Of a stretch of 64,000 nt of DNA, positions 51,260 through 60,018 are shown one piece after another (position 1 is the stretch's first letter; each line of letters begins with the position of its first letter). The position numbers were made by a program, and so were the translations under genes. The notes beneath the pieces are model-generated. The model was not told the origin of the DNA. It searched no databases and was given only the letters and a program-made list of their open reading frames with translations. The stretch spans positions 62,001-126,000 of the forward strand of contig NZ_CANTKB010000005.1 of NCBI RefSeq assembly GCF_947654165.1, read 5' to 3'. The DNA is from an uncultured Blautia sp. (GTDB lineage Bacteria; Bacillota; Clostridia; Lachnospirales; Lachnospiraceae).

Positions 51260-52478
51260 ACAGCCGCTCCAATCCTTCCACACAACTGATAAACTCTTTT
51301 GGTTCCAGAAAATCACGAAGTCCGAAAATCATTTTATTTACCACTTTTGCGGCCGCCGTGTCCATGGCTTTCAGAAGCTCTTCCCGATCTTGTTCTTCCA
51401 TCGGAGTTTTCCGCAGGATCTTCATGATCCGAAGATTAAAATCTTCCACTGCATCTGCTTTGATTTCCTGAATTCTGGGAATCAATTCCCGACCCTGATA
51501 CCAGTTATAGAAATCTGCAATTTCTTCTCTGAGGATTCCGCCCGCTTTCTCCATACTCTCCTGAAGGACCGGGGAGGATGCATCAATTTTGAAGCTGTCG
51601 ATATCATACAGGGTAACTTGCGGAAGCTGTGCGATCTCCGGCTCCATATCTCTTGGAACTGCCAGATCAATCAAGATCAAATCCCTGGTCAGTCCTGCCT
51701 GCTCTAAAAGTTCTTTGGTCAAGGTATAATTGGGGCTTGCTGTTGCACTGACTGCCAGGTCACATTTGGGGAGAAATGCAAGCCGTTCTCCGTAGTTGAT
51801 TCTGTTACATCCCGGTGGAATGGTCACCATACCACTTCTGTACTGCCGCACAGTAACGGTGACATCTGCCCCGGCTTCCCTAAGTGCCATGGCAGTGACT
51901 TTTCCCATTTCACCGTTTCCAATGACCATACAGGTCTTGCCTGCCAGTTCGTATCCCTGTTCATGAAGCTTTTCAATTGCCTGGTGAATCACAGAGCTGT
52001 TTCCTCTGGAGAAGGTCACTTCGGTTTTCACTCTTTTTGCCCCTGTAACCGCTTTTCGGAATAAAACTTCCAGCACATTATCTGTACAATAGATGTCTCT
52101 GGAAAGTGCCAGGGCATCCTTCACCTGTGTGATGATCTGATCTTCTGCCAGAATCTGAGACTTCAGACCACTGGTCAGATAAAACAGGTGCTCAACTGCC
52201 TCTTCCTCTGTCCGTTCCACAAAATACTGCCGGTATGCTTCCGGTTCTTTTTCTTTTTCTCTGCACAAAAAATCATAAAGAGAACCTTGCCAATCCTCCT
52301 GGGTGCTTGCCCACAACTCCATACGGTTACAAGTGGACAGAAGAACTCCTCCCAGAATACCGCATTCCTGCTTCAAATGTTCCAGGGCTGTCACTGCATT
52401 CTTTTTGGTAAAAGAAAACTGAGCCCGAATGTCAACAGATGCTCTGCTGTAATCAATCCCTATCATGGATATACTCAT
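51249..52478 (-). CDS. hemA: Glutamyl-tRNA reductase
   Basis: Reduces glutamyl-tRNA to glutamate 1-semialdehyde, the committed step. The 409-residue protein has the nucleophile Cys in LLSTCNRMELWA, the NADPH-domain loop VIGNGEMGKVTAMAL and a C-terminal dimerisation helix. The start at 52478 (MSISMIG) has GGGAG 8 nt upstream; the Met five codons earlier lacks a site. It is the first gene of the hemA-precorrin-2 dehydrogenase-hemC-cobA/hemD-hemB-hemL operon, divergent from the cobalt transporter operon. Confidence 0.94.
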   Translation of the reverse strand: MSISMIGIDYSRASVDIRAQFSFTKKNAVTALEHLKQECGILGGVLLSTCNRMELWASTQEDWQGSLYDFLCREKEKEPEAYRQYFVERTEEEAVEHLFYLTSGLKSQILAEDQIITQVKDALALSRDIYCTDNVLEVLFRKAVTGAKRVKTEVTFSRGNSSVIHQAIEKLHEQGYELAGKTCMVIGNGEMGKVTAMALREAGADVTVTVRQYRSGMVTIPPGCNRINYGERLAFLPKCDLAVSATASPNYTLTKELLEQAGLTRDLILIDLAVPRDMEPEIAQLPQVTLYDIDSFKIDASSPVLQESMEKAGGILREEIADFYNWYQGRELIPRIQEIKADAVEDFNLRIMKILRKTPMEEQDREELLKAMDTAAAKVVNKMIFGLRDFLEPKEFISCVEGLERLYEE

Positions 52479-52517
52479 GTTCATTTCTCCCATATCTTTG
52501 GTTTCTTAACTTTTCTC

Positions 52518-52546
52518 ATCTTAGCATAGAATTCTTTATGGTGCAA
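52518..52546 (-). promoter_or_regulatory. hemA operon promoter
   Basis: Minus strand: TTGCAC (52546-52541), 17 bp, TAAGAT (52523-52518), about 40 nt before the start. No riboswitch is seen on this side. Confidence 0.6.
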
Positions 52547-52569
52547 CTTCCAGTTTTTTTGTAATTTCA

Positions 52570-52597
52570 TTGACAAATTTGTGGAATATGCTACAAT
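52570..52597 (+). promoter_or_regulatory. cbiM operon promoter
   Basis: TTGACA (52570-52575), 16 bp, TACAAT (52592-52597), just before the cobalamin riboswitch. Confidence 0.75.
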
Positions 52598-52607
52598 AAA
52601 TGCAGAA

Positions 52608-52790
52608 TTGAATGTCACGAGGTGCCTGTGAATACAGGAGAATAGGAAAGTTAAGTGAAAAGCTTGCACGGTCACGCCGCTGTGTGGGAGGAATTGTATT
52701 TTAACGATGCCACTGGAGAATCAAGATCTGGGAAGGCAAAATACAGTGAAGATACCCGAGTCAGAAGACCTGCCTTGTACAGGAAATTTA
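52608..52790 (+). ncRNA. Cobalamin riboswitch
   Basis: Typical B12-element parts occur in order: AGGTGCC and GAATAGGAA-type core bases (52620-52650), GGTCACGCCGCTGTG, GATGCCACTGG, GGGAAGGC and the closing GAGTCAGAAGACCTGCC (52758-52774). It precedes cobalt-transport genes and, with the terminator at 52889-52920, should reduce their expression when adenosylcobalamin is plentiful. Confidence 0.93.
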
Positions 52791-52888
52791 CACAGGTTAC
52801 GAACGATGGCCTAGTGTAAGAACAGGTTGGCTCATAGTAGATTTCAATTTCTTATCATCTCTGCTATCACCTCTTGTTCTTCTGATAG

Positions 52889-52920
52889 CCTGTCGGTTTC
52901 ACCTGACAGGTCTTTTTTTT
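52889..52920 (+). terminator. Riboswitch expression-platform terminator
   Basis: Stem CCTGTC / GACAGG (52889-52894 with 52905-52910) followed by TCTTTTTTTT, 60 nt before cbiM. Confidence 0.85.
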
Positions 52921-52980
52921 GCCTGAAATTCTTACCCGAATTTCAGAATAGGATTGTTACATCAGAAGGGAGAAGAAAAA

Positions 52981-53727
52981 ATGAGTAAAAGAGAAAAACA
53001 AATCCTGATTTTAGCAAGCGCATTTGCACTTACTTTTGGCATTGTACCTAACGTCAGTGCCATGCACATTATGGAAGGATATCTTCCGGGAAGTTTCTGT
53101 GTCGCATGGGGAGTGCTTTGTGTTCCATTTTTGATCGCAGGATTTTTGTCTATTAAAAAGACAGTAAATGAACACAGAAACCTGGTTACCATGCTGGCCA
53201 TGTCCGGTGCATTTATCTTTGTGATTTCTTCACTGAAGATTCCGTCTGTAACAGGAAGCTGTTCCCACATGACAGGAACCGGTCTTGGTGCTATTCTTTT
53301 TGGACCTGCTGCAGTTTCCATTCTCGGCCTTATTGTACTGCTGTTTCAGGCAATCCTGCTGGCACACGGCGGTCTGACTACCATTGGAGCAAATACCTTT
53401 TCCATGGCAATCGCAGGACCTTTTGTTTCTTATGGAATTTATAAACTCTGTCAGAAACTGAAAGTCAATAAATGGGTTTCTGTTTTCCTGGCTGCAAGTC
53501 TTGGTGACTTATTTACATACTGCGTCACAGCAGGACAGTTGGCTATTGCCCATAATGCAGATACTACCTTTGGAGTAGCTCTTGGAAAATTCCTGATGAT
53601 CTTTGCCCCTACTCAGGTTCCTCTGGCAATCATCGAAGGGATCATCACAGTCGTTATTTTCATGGGACTGGAAACTTATGCAAAACCTGAGCTTCGTGCA
53701 ATGGGAATCTTAAAGGAGGCAAAATAA
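52981..53727 (+). CDS. cbiM: Cobalt ECF transporter membrane component CbiM
   Basis: Substrate-binding membrane subunit of the CbiMNQO cobalt importer. The 248-residue protein begins with a cleavable signal (ILASAFALTFGIVPNVSA) and continues with the mature N-terminus MHIMEGYLP, whose His residues bind the metal. About seven membrane segments follow, with GSCSHMTGTGLGAIL typical of the family. The start at 52981 has GGGAG upstream. It is the first gene behind the cobalamin riboswitch. Confidence 0.95.
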   Translation: MSKREKQILILASAFALTFGIVPNVSAMHIMEGYLPGSFCVAWGVLCVPFLIAGFLSIKKTVNEHRNLVTMLAMSGAFIFVISSLKIPSVTGSCSHMTGTGLGAILFGPAAVSILGLIVLLFQAILLAHGGLTTIGANTFSMAIAGPFVSYGIYKLCQKLKVNKWVSVFLAASLGDLFTYCVTAGQLAIAHNADTTFGVALGKFLMIFAPTQVPLAIIEGIITVVIFMGLETYAKPELRAMGILKEAK

Positions 53728-53728
53728 A

Positions 53729-54025
53729 ATGAAGAAAACTGTAATTGCTTTAATCATTGCTATTTTTTTAATCGCATTTATTCCTTTGTTTGTACTGAAG
53801 GATGCAGAATTTGGCGGTTCCGATGATGCCGGAAGCACGGTTGTGGAAGAAGTGGATTCCTCCTACGAACCGTGGGCAACTCCGATCTTTGAGCAGATTT
53901 TAGGCGGTGAACTTCCAGGCGAAGTAGAAAGCATGTTATTTTGTGTGCAGACCGGAATCGGTGTAGGTATCATTGCCTTTATTATGGGCCGCTTTGTTGA
54001 ACGCAAAAAATGGATGAAAGAATAA
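53729..54025 (+). CDS. cbiN: Cobalt transporter accessory protein CbiN
   Basis: A 98-residue protein with two membrane helices (residues 5-22 and about 74-90) and an extracytoplasmic loop (FGGSDDAGSTVVEEV, then YEPWATPIFEQILGGELPGE). It is needed for cobalt loading of CbiM. It starts 1 nt after the cbiM stop, so the two are translationally coupled. Confidence 0.93.
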   Translation: MKKTVIALIIAIFLIAFIPLFVLKDAEFGGSDDAGSTVVEEVDSSYEPWATPIFEQILGGELPGEVESMLFCVQTGIGVGIIAFIMGRFVERKKWMKE

Positions 54026-54035
54026 GGAGATTCCC

Positions 54036-54812
54036 ATGATTGTCATTGATAAGCTCTGTTATCAGTCAAAGCTTAGATATGAAAACCCCGGGGAGAAATT
54101 TGCCTTTGCTTTGATTACACTTTGTATCTGTGTAATGAGTCGTTCCATAGCAGTGGCATGTATTGTATTAGCAGTGACAGGGATTCTGACCGTCTGGAAA
54201 GGAGGAATCCCTGTTTCTCGTTATTTAAAATTTCTTACGATTCCCCTGGCGTTTTTATTATTAAGCACGCTCGCAATTGTATTAAATTTCAAAAAGACTC
54301 CGCTGGACTTGTTTGCCATCCAGTTGGGCAGCTGGTATCTGACTTCCAGCCGGGCTGCGCTTCAATATGCAGTACAGCTCATCCTTACTGCCCTGTCAGC
54401 GGTATCCTGCCTGTATTTCCTGGCATTCAGTACGCCGATGCCGGATATTCTGGAAGTGCTTCGCAGACTTCATTGTCCGAAACTGTTGATCGAACTGATG
54501 CTTTTGATCTACCGTTTTATTTTTATACTGTTAAATACAGCTTCTGCCATCTCTGTGGCACAGGAATGTCGGCTTGGAAATAAAGATTATAAAACAGCCC
54601 TGAATTCTTTCGGAAAACTTGGGTCTGTTCTTATGATTCGTGCCATGAGCCGTTCCAACAGACTTTACGATGCTATGGAAGCACGCTGCTATGACGGAAG
54701 CATCCGTGTCTTATCAGAAACCAGACCACCGAAGAAAAAAGTGATTGTGGCAATTGTGGTTTTCGACACTTGTTTATTTCTATTTGCCCTTTGGAGGAGA
54801 TTTTATTCATGA
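54036..54812 (+). CDS. cbiQ: Cobalt ECF transporter T component CbiQ
   Basis: A 258-residue coupling membrane protein. It has about five membrane segments and the two ECF-T cytoplasmic motifs (around RAMSRSNRLYDAMEAR; the other is less clear) that contact the ATPase. YENPGEKFAFALITL near the start is typical. The stop overlaps the start of the CbiO/CbiK fusion by 4 nt. Confidence 0.92.
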   Translation: MIVIDKLCYQSKLRYENPGEKFAFALITLCICVMSRSIAVACIVLAVTGILTVWKGGIPVSRYLKFLTIPLAFLLLSTLAIVLNFKKTPLDLFAIQLGSWYLTSSRAALQYAVQLILTALSAVSCLYFLAFSTPMPDILEVLRRLHCPKLLIELMLLIYRFIFILLNTASAISVAQECRLGNKDYKTALNSFGKLGSVLMIRAMSRSNRLYDAMEARCYDGSIRVLSETRPPKKKVIVAIVVFDTCLFLFALWRRFYS

Positions 54813-56473
54813 ATGCAGATATCATTTTAAAAGCAGAAGATTTACATTTTTCTTATGATGATGAACAAAGCCATTCCTTAAACGGACTTTCTCTTGAGAT
54901 TAAACGTGGACAGAAAGTCGCTTTTATGGGGGCAAACGGAAGTGGAAAATCCACCTTTTTTCTCTGCTGCACAGGTATTTTGAGACCACAGTCAGGGAAA
55001 TTATACTTTAATGGAGAGGAAATCCGGTATGATAAGAAGAGCCTGCTGAAACTGCGCAGCAAAGTTGGAATCGTGTTTCAGGATCCAGATAACCAGCTAT
55101 TCTCTGCCAGTGTATACCAGGAAATATCTTTTGGAATCCTGAATTTAGGTGTATCAGAAGAACAGGCGGCCGAAGAAGTGGAAGGTGTCATTGATTATCT
55201 GGAGATTACCCCGTTTCGTTATAAGCCTACCCATGCACTGAGCGGAGGTCAGAAAAAACAGGTCTCCATCGCTGATATCTTAGTCATGCATCCGGATGTG
55301 ATCATTTTAGATGAGCCGGCCGCTGCTCTGGATCCCAAACATACTACTATGGTGAATCATATTGTTGACCAGCTCACAGAACAGGGAATTACCGTTTGTA
55401 TGGCAACTCACGATGTAAATTACGCCTATGAATGGGCCGATGAAGTTTTGCTGTTCCACGAGGGAAAAGTCCTGATACATGGAACGCCTGCCCAGGTATT
55501 CAGCAATCCTGCTGCCCTGCATCAAACAAATCTGGAGCCACCAGCCGTGCTGGAGTTATTCGAAAGTCTCTGCAGGAAGGGAATTTTAAAATCTTCTCTT
55601 CCACTTCCTAAAAATTTAAAAACCTTGGAAGGATATATTGCAGATATTAATTTAAACCAACATTACGGAGGAAAACCAATCGTGTCAACAGAAACAAAGA
55701 AAGCAATTTTGGCGGTAAGTTTTGGTACCAGCCACGAAGACACCCGCAAGGTAACCATTGATGCCATCGAAAGAGATATGCAGGATGCATTCCCTGAATA
55801 TCCCCTTTACCGAGCATGGACCAGCAAAATGATCATTAAAAAAATCAAAAACCGTGACCACATATCCATAAATACGGTTAAAGAAGCTATGGAACAGATG
55901 CTGCAGGACGGGATTACAGACGTGCTCATTCAGCCTACACATGTGATCAATGGAATCGAAAATGATCTCATGAAAGAAGACGCTCTCTCCTATCAGAATT
56001 CCTTTCATTCGATTTCTTTTGGAGACCCGCTCCTTACCAGCGAAGAGGATAGCCGAGATGTGATTCAGTCCATTGCTCATGAATTTTCTGATTTAAAAAA
56101 AGAAGAAGTTCTGGTACTGATGGGACATGGAACAACTCACTATGCAAATGCGATCTACGCAGCACTTGATTACACCTTTAAAGATATGGGATATTCTAAT
56201 ATTTTCCTGGGAACCGTAGAGGCTTATCCATCTATGGAATCTCTGATGAAAATGGTAAAGGCTTATGCTCCTTCTAAAGTGATTCTTGCACCTTTTATGA
56301 TCGTCGCAGGTGATCATGCAAAAAATGATATGGCTGGAGATGATCCTGAATCCTGGTACAGCCAGTTTAAAGCTCAGGGGTTTGAGGTAGAGCCAGTAAT
56401 CAAAGGACTGGGAGAATATCCTGGAATTCGGAAAATTCTTGTGGAGCATCTGAAAAAAATTGATAATTTCTGA
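54809..56473 (+). CDS. cbiO/cbiK: Fusion of cobalt transporter ATPase CbiO and cobaltochelatase CbiK
   Basis: 554 residues. Residues 1 to about 275 are the ECF ATPase: Walker A GANGSGKST, Q-loop VFQDPDNQLF, signature LSGGQKKQ, Walker B VIILDEPAAALD. From about residue 292 the frame continues without a stop into CbiK (KKAILAVSFGTSHEDTRK; metal-binding His in LMGHGTTHYAN and VAGDHAKNDMAG), which inserts cobalt into sirohydrochlorin. GGAGG at 55667-55671 and an in-frame GTG at 55682 remain at the join, so free CbiK could also be made. A linker of about 30 residues separates the parts. The start overlaps the cbiQ stop (ATGA). Confidence 0.9.
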   Translation: MNADIILKAEDLHFSYDDEQSHSLNGLSLEIKRGQKVAFMGANGSGKSTFFLCCTGILRPQSGKLYFNGEEIRYDKKSLLKLRSKVGIVFQDPDNQLFSASVYQEISFGILNLGVSEEQAAEEVEGVIDYLEITPFRYKPTHALSGGQKKQVSIADILVMHPDVIILDEPAAALDPKHTTMVNHIVDQLTEQGITVCMATHDVNYAYEWADEVLLFHEGKVLIHGTPAQVFSNPAALHQTNLEPPAVLELFESLCRKGILKSSLPLPKNLKTLEGYIADINLNQHYGGKPIVSTETKKAILAVSFGTSHEDTRKVTIDAIERDMQDAFPEYPLYRAWTSKMIIKKIKNRDHISINTVKEAMEQMLQDGITDVLIQPTHVINGIENDLMKEDALSYQNSFHSISFGDPLLTSEEDSRDVIQSIAHEFSDLKKEEVLVLMGHGTTHYANAIYAALDYTFKDMGYSNIFLGTVEAYPSMESLMKMVKAYAPSKVILAPFMIVAGDHAKNDMAGDDPESWYSQFKAQGFEVEPVIKGLGEYPGIRKILVEHLKKIDNF

Positions 56474-56477
56474 CAAA

Positions 56478-56521
56478 AAAGACAGATGGGATTTTTAATT
56501 GATCAATCCTCATCTGTCTTT
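56478..56521. terminator. Terminator between cbiO/cbiK and the convergent zinc-ribbon gene
   Basis: An 11-bp stem (AAAGACAGATG 56478-56488 with CATCTGTCTTT 56511-56521), followed by TCTTCTT on the plus side and TTTTTTGTC-type sequence on the minus side. Confidence 0.75.
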
Positions 56522-56525
56522 CTTC

Positions 56526-57782
56526 TTATTCATATAGTTCTACTTCTGAAATACAAGTATCCTGCCAACGAGAACCTTCATAGGCTTCTTTTATGTATAA
56601 AGATATATACGATGCTTCCACAGGTTCCTCAAAAGAAAGACAGAATTTTTTCTTCTCATTTGAAAATTCCACATCTTTTACCTGTTGGTCTCCCACCTGA
56701 AGCGTAAGGGATTTTGGTTTGGCATTATAATCCCAGAGTTGGTCACTTCTCCAATTCCCCAAGTGTAAAACAATATATCGTACTTTATGATTTCCATCCA
56801 GGGTAATCTTAAATCCTTTTCCTTCTCCGATTCCCTCTTCATTTTCCTGCCAGGAGGTACTCACATCTCCGTCCACAGCACTCTTGGCACTGTAATCATA
56901 GGATTCTGACTCTTTTACGGAATTTTCTTCCGTACTCGCTGCCGGAAGCTTTTTATACTTGGAGAAATCTATTTCCTCTGCATTTACCAGCTTAAAATAT
57001 TCCTTTTTCGGTTCTTCCTTTGGTGTTTCTTCCTTTTCCGGTTCTTTTTCCTGAGTCTCTGTCTCCGCAGATGCAGGTTGTTCTTCCTTTTCTGCTTCTG
57101 TCTCCTTTTGTTCTTCAGGTATCTCTGCAGGCACCTGATTGGAAACCGTTTCCTGCTTTTCACTGTCTTCTATATTCTGATAATACTCTTTTTCCTGCTG
57201 TTCCATCTTTTTCACACGATGCAGTCCAAGAAAGATTCCTGCACCAAGACAGAGCATGAGAAACAGACTGATAAAAAGTCTTTTCCATCTTCTGGATTTT
57301 TTCATTTCAGGTGTCAGAGAAGGTTCCTGATCCTCTTCCTCCTCATCTTCGTCATCACTAAAATCCCATTCCTCTTGTTCAGATATATCTTCCGGCTCTT
57401 CCTGAGACTCATGGTCTGGCTTCTCTTCTTCCGCAGTTTCCGGTTGTTCTGGCTGCAACACAGGCATTTCTGGTTCCGGTTCTGCTTCTGCTTCCGGTTC
57501 TGCTTCAGGCTCAGAGTCTTTTTCAGGTTCCGGTATTTCTGTTTCCGGCTCTGACTCAGACTCCGGCATTTCAGCTTTCGGCTCTGTTTCCCAAAGAGAC
57601 TTTTTCGGTGCTTCTGCCGCCTGCTTTTCTTCTGCCTTCAGGATCTCTGCCAATTCTTCGTCTGTTTTATAATAAGCCCAGATATCGGCTTCATCCATAT
57701 ATTCCGGAAAAACTGCTTTCCCACATCGCTCGCAATATAAGTCAAGCCCGGAAAGCTCTTTCCCACATCTTTCACACTTCAT
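56526..57782 (-). CDS. Zinc-ribbon membrane protein with NADase-type glycan-binding (discoidin-like) domain
   Basis: 418 residues. An N-terminal zinc ribbon (CERCGKEL, then YCERCGKAVFPEY) is followed by a very acidic Glu/Pro-rich stretch (about residues 60-155). A basic patch and one membrane helix (169-187) come next, then a second Glu-rich linker and a C-terminal beta-sandwich (SAKSAVDGDVSTSWQENEEG, YIVLHLGNWRSDQL, EAYEGSRWQDTCISEVEL). The last part resembles discoidin / NADase-type glycan-binding domains, placed outside the cell. Function is unknown; a sensor or surface attachment role is possible. It starts 39 nt after cbiC and might be co-transcribed with it. Confidence 0.78.
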   Translation of the reverse strand: MKCERCGKELSGLDLYCERCGKAVFPEYMDEADIWAYYKTDEELAEILKAEEKQAAEAPKKSLWETEPKAEMPESESEPETEIPEPEKDSEPEAEPEAEAEPEPEMPVLQPEQPETAEEEKPDHESQEEPEDISEQEEWDFSDDEDEEEEDQEPSLTPEMKKSRRWKRLFISLFLMLCLGAGIFLGLHRVKKMEQQEKEYYQNIEDSEKQETVSNQVPAEIPEEQKETEAEKEEQPASAETETQEKEPEKEETPKEEPKKEYFKLVNAEEIDFSKYKKLPAASTEENSVKESESYDYSAKSAVDGDVSTSWQENEEGIGEGKGFKITLDGNHKVRYIVLHLGNWRSDQLWDYNAKPKSLTLQVGDQQVKDVEFSNEKKKFCLSFEEPVEASYISLYIKEAYEGSRWQDTCISEVELYE

Positions 57783-57821
57783 AAATAATCCCTTCTTATA
57801 CTCGTCCTTCTAAGACCTGGA

Positions 57822-58472
57822 TCACTTCCAGTAATCTCGCTCATTGTCAATCATATACAACAATGCATTACAGATACAGGCAGCTATATTGCTTCCGCCT
57901 TTTCTTCCTCTGGCCACAATATAAGGAACCTGTGTTTCCATAATCATTTCTTTTGATTGTACCACATTTACGAAGCCAACTGGAACCCCTATTATCAAAT
58001 ATGGTGAAATTTTTTTCTCCTGAATCAATTCATACAGTCTGACAAGTGCTGTAGGTGCATTTCCCACAGCAAAAATCAATGGTTTCCCCATAGCTGCTGC
58101 CTTGTCCATACTGGCCGTTGCTCTGGTACAGCCTAATGCTTTCGCCCGTGTGGCAACATCCTCATCTGACATAAAACAAAATACCTCTCCTCCGTATTTT
58201 GCCAAGGCTTTTTTATTAATACCTGCTTTTGCCATCTGAGTATCCGTAACAATACATGCCCCGTTTTTAATGGCTTCTATGGCTTTTTCTACGGCTTTTT
58301 CAGAGAAACAGAGATTGTCTGCATAATCGAAATCTGCACTGGTGTGAATACAGCGTTTTACGATCAATTCTGTTCCCGGAATCAGAGGTTTATCTCCCAA
58401 TTCTTCTGTGATAATCTCAAAACTTCTTGTTTCTATTTCTTTTGGCTGCACATTTTCCAGTTCTACCTTCAT
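57822..58472 (-). CDS. cbiC: Precorrin-8X / cobalt-precorrin-8 methylmutase
   Basis: Moves a methyl group within the corrin ring to give cobyrinic acid. The 216-residue protein has the catalytic His in RCIHTSADFDYADN, GACIVTDTQMAKAGI, AVGNAPTALVRLYEL, GVPVGFVNVVQSKE and GRKGGSNIAACICNAL. It is the last cobalamin gene of the minus-strand set, 19 nt after cobQ. Other ring-contraction genes are not in the window. Confidence 0.94.
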   Translation of the reverse strand: MKVELENVQPKEIETRSFEIITEELGDKPLIPGTELIVKRCIHTSADFDYADNLCFSEKAVEKAIEAIKNGACIVTDTQMAKAGINKKALAKYGGEVFCFMSDEDVATRAKALGCTRATASMDKAAAMGKPLIFAVGNAPTALVRLYELIQEKKISPYLIIGVPVGFVNVVQSKEMIMETQVPYIVARGRKGGSNIAACICNALLYMIDNERDYWK

Positions 58473-58491
58473 CTTCGGTCCGCCTTTCTTC

Positions 58492-60000
58492 CTAAATCCC
58501 CTGGTTTAATATTTCATATATTTTTTTCATGTCCAGATGTTCTCTTAATCCACTGGCCAGTTTATCATACTGTGTTTCCTTAAAACTGGCAAAGTCCACG
58601 CCTGCCATCTGAGAAACATCCACTCCCTTTTCTTTGCCAATGGCTTCTACGATTCTCTTGGCCACTTCTTCTCGGTCAAAAATACCATGGACATAGGAAC
58701 CGTAAATGCGTCCACAGCATGCCCCGTCTTGTTTCGTTGCCCCGGTGACGGAATCGGTAATTTCTGTAAAAGCAGACGCCCCTTCTTTTAAGGTACTTTC
58801 TCCCATGTGAATCTCATACCCTTCCAGGGAAACACCTGTCAATGTGTTCAGAATCCCTTCTACTTTAGGGAAGGTTCCCTCTACTCGCGTTCTTGTTTTG
58901 GATTCCTTAAAGACGGTATCCATAGGAAGCAATCCCATTCCTTTGATCGTACCTCCGGCTTCCACGCCTTCCGGGTCAGAAAGAGTTTCTCCCAGCATCT
59001 GATAGCCTCCACAGACACCGAAAATAATCTTTCCTTCTGCGGCTTTCTTTAAAATAGAAGCTTCCAATCCATTCTGACGCATCCAAAGCAGATCTTCCAT
59101 GGTATTTTTGGTTCCCGGAAGAATGATCATATCCGGATTTTTCAGTTCTCCCGGATGTTTTACATATCTTACAGAAACACCTGGGATTACTTCCAATGCG
59201 TTAAAATCTGTAAAATTAGAAATTCTCGGAACACGGATAACTGCAATATCGATCACACCGACTTCCTGATTTCCGGAAAAGCGTTCTGTCAAACTATCCT
59301 CATCCTCGACTTCTAATTCCATGTAGGGAGCCACTCCTACAACGGGAATTCCTGTTTTTTCCTCCAATGCGGCAACACCGGGATCCAGGATTGTTTTATC
59401 TCCGCGGAATTTATTAATGATCATTCCTTTTACCATTTCCTGCTCCTCTTTTTCCAGAAGCATGATCGTACCGATCAACTGAGCAAACACTCCGCCCCTG
59501 TCTATATCACCCACCAGCAGAACCGGTGCCATGGCCTGTTTCGCCATTCCCATATTGACAATATCTTCCTGCTTGAGATTGATTTCCGCAGGACTTCCCG
59601 CTCCCTCGATGACAATGATATCATAGTCTTCTTCCAACTTATGATATGCTTCCATCACCTTTGGTATCAACTGTTTTTTATATTGAAAATACTCTCTGGC
59701 ACTCATAGTTCCTAAGACCTCTCCATTGACGATGACCTGGCTTCCCACGTCATTGGTAGGCTTTAACAGAATCGGATTCATGAGCACAGAAGGCTGGATT
59801 CCTGCCGCCTCTGCCTGCATGACCTGAGCACGGCCCATTTCCAGTCCTTCTTTTGTAATAAAAGAATTTAATGCCATATTCTGGGATTTAAAGGGGGCTA
59901 CTTTATACCCGTCCTGTTTGAAGATTCTGCAAAGCCCTGCTGCCAGAAGGCTTTTTCCTGCATTGGACATCGTCCCCTGTATCATAATTGCTTTTGCCAT
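58492..60000 (-). CDS. cobQ: Cobyric acid synthase
   Basis: Amidates four side chains of adenosylcobyrinic acid a,c-diamide using glutamine and ATP. The 502-residue protein has an N-terminal dethiobiotin-synthetase-like ATPase (IMIQGTMSNAGKSLLAAGL, PFKSQNMALNSF) and a C-terminal triad-type amidotransferase (nucleophile Cys in FGVCGGYQMLGE; His in SYVHGIFDREE). Two adjacent ATGs occur; the second, at 60000, gives the better spacing from AGGAGG. It lies downstream of cobD. Confidence 0.95.
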   Translation of the reverse strand: MAKAIMIQGTMSNAGKSLLAAGLCRIFKQDGYKVAPFKSQNMALNSFITKEGLEMGRAQVMQAEAAGIQPSVLMNPILLKPTNDVGSQVIVNGEVLGTMSAREYFQYKKQLIPKVMEAYHKLEEDYDIIVIEGAGSPAEINLKQEDIVNMGMAKQAMAPVLLVGDIDRGGVFAQLIGTIMLLEKEEQEMVKGMIINKFRGDKTILDPGVAALEEKTGIPVVGVAPYMELEVEDEDSLTERFSGNQEVGVIDIAVIRVPRISNFTDFNALEVIPGVSVRYVKHPGELKNPDMIILPGTKNTMEDLLWMRQNGLEASILKKAAEGKIIFGVCGGYQMLGETLSDPEGVEAGGTIKGMGLLPMDTVFKESKTRTRVEGTFPKVEGILNTLTGVSLEGYEIHMGESTLKEGASAFTEITDSVTGATKQDGACCGRIYGSYVHGIFDREEVAKRIVEAIGKEKGVDVSQMAGVDFASFKETQYDKLASGLREHLDMKKIYEILNQGI

Positions 60001-60018
60001 CATACATCCTCCTGTCTC

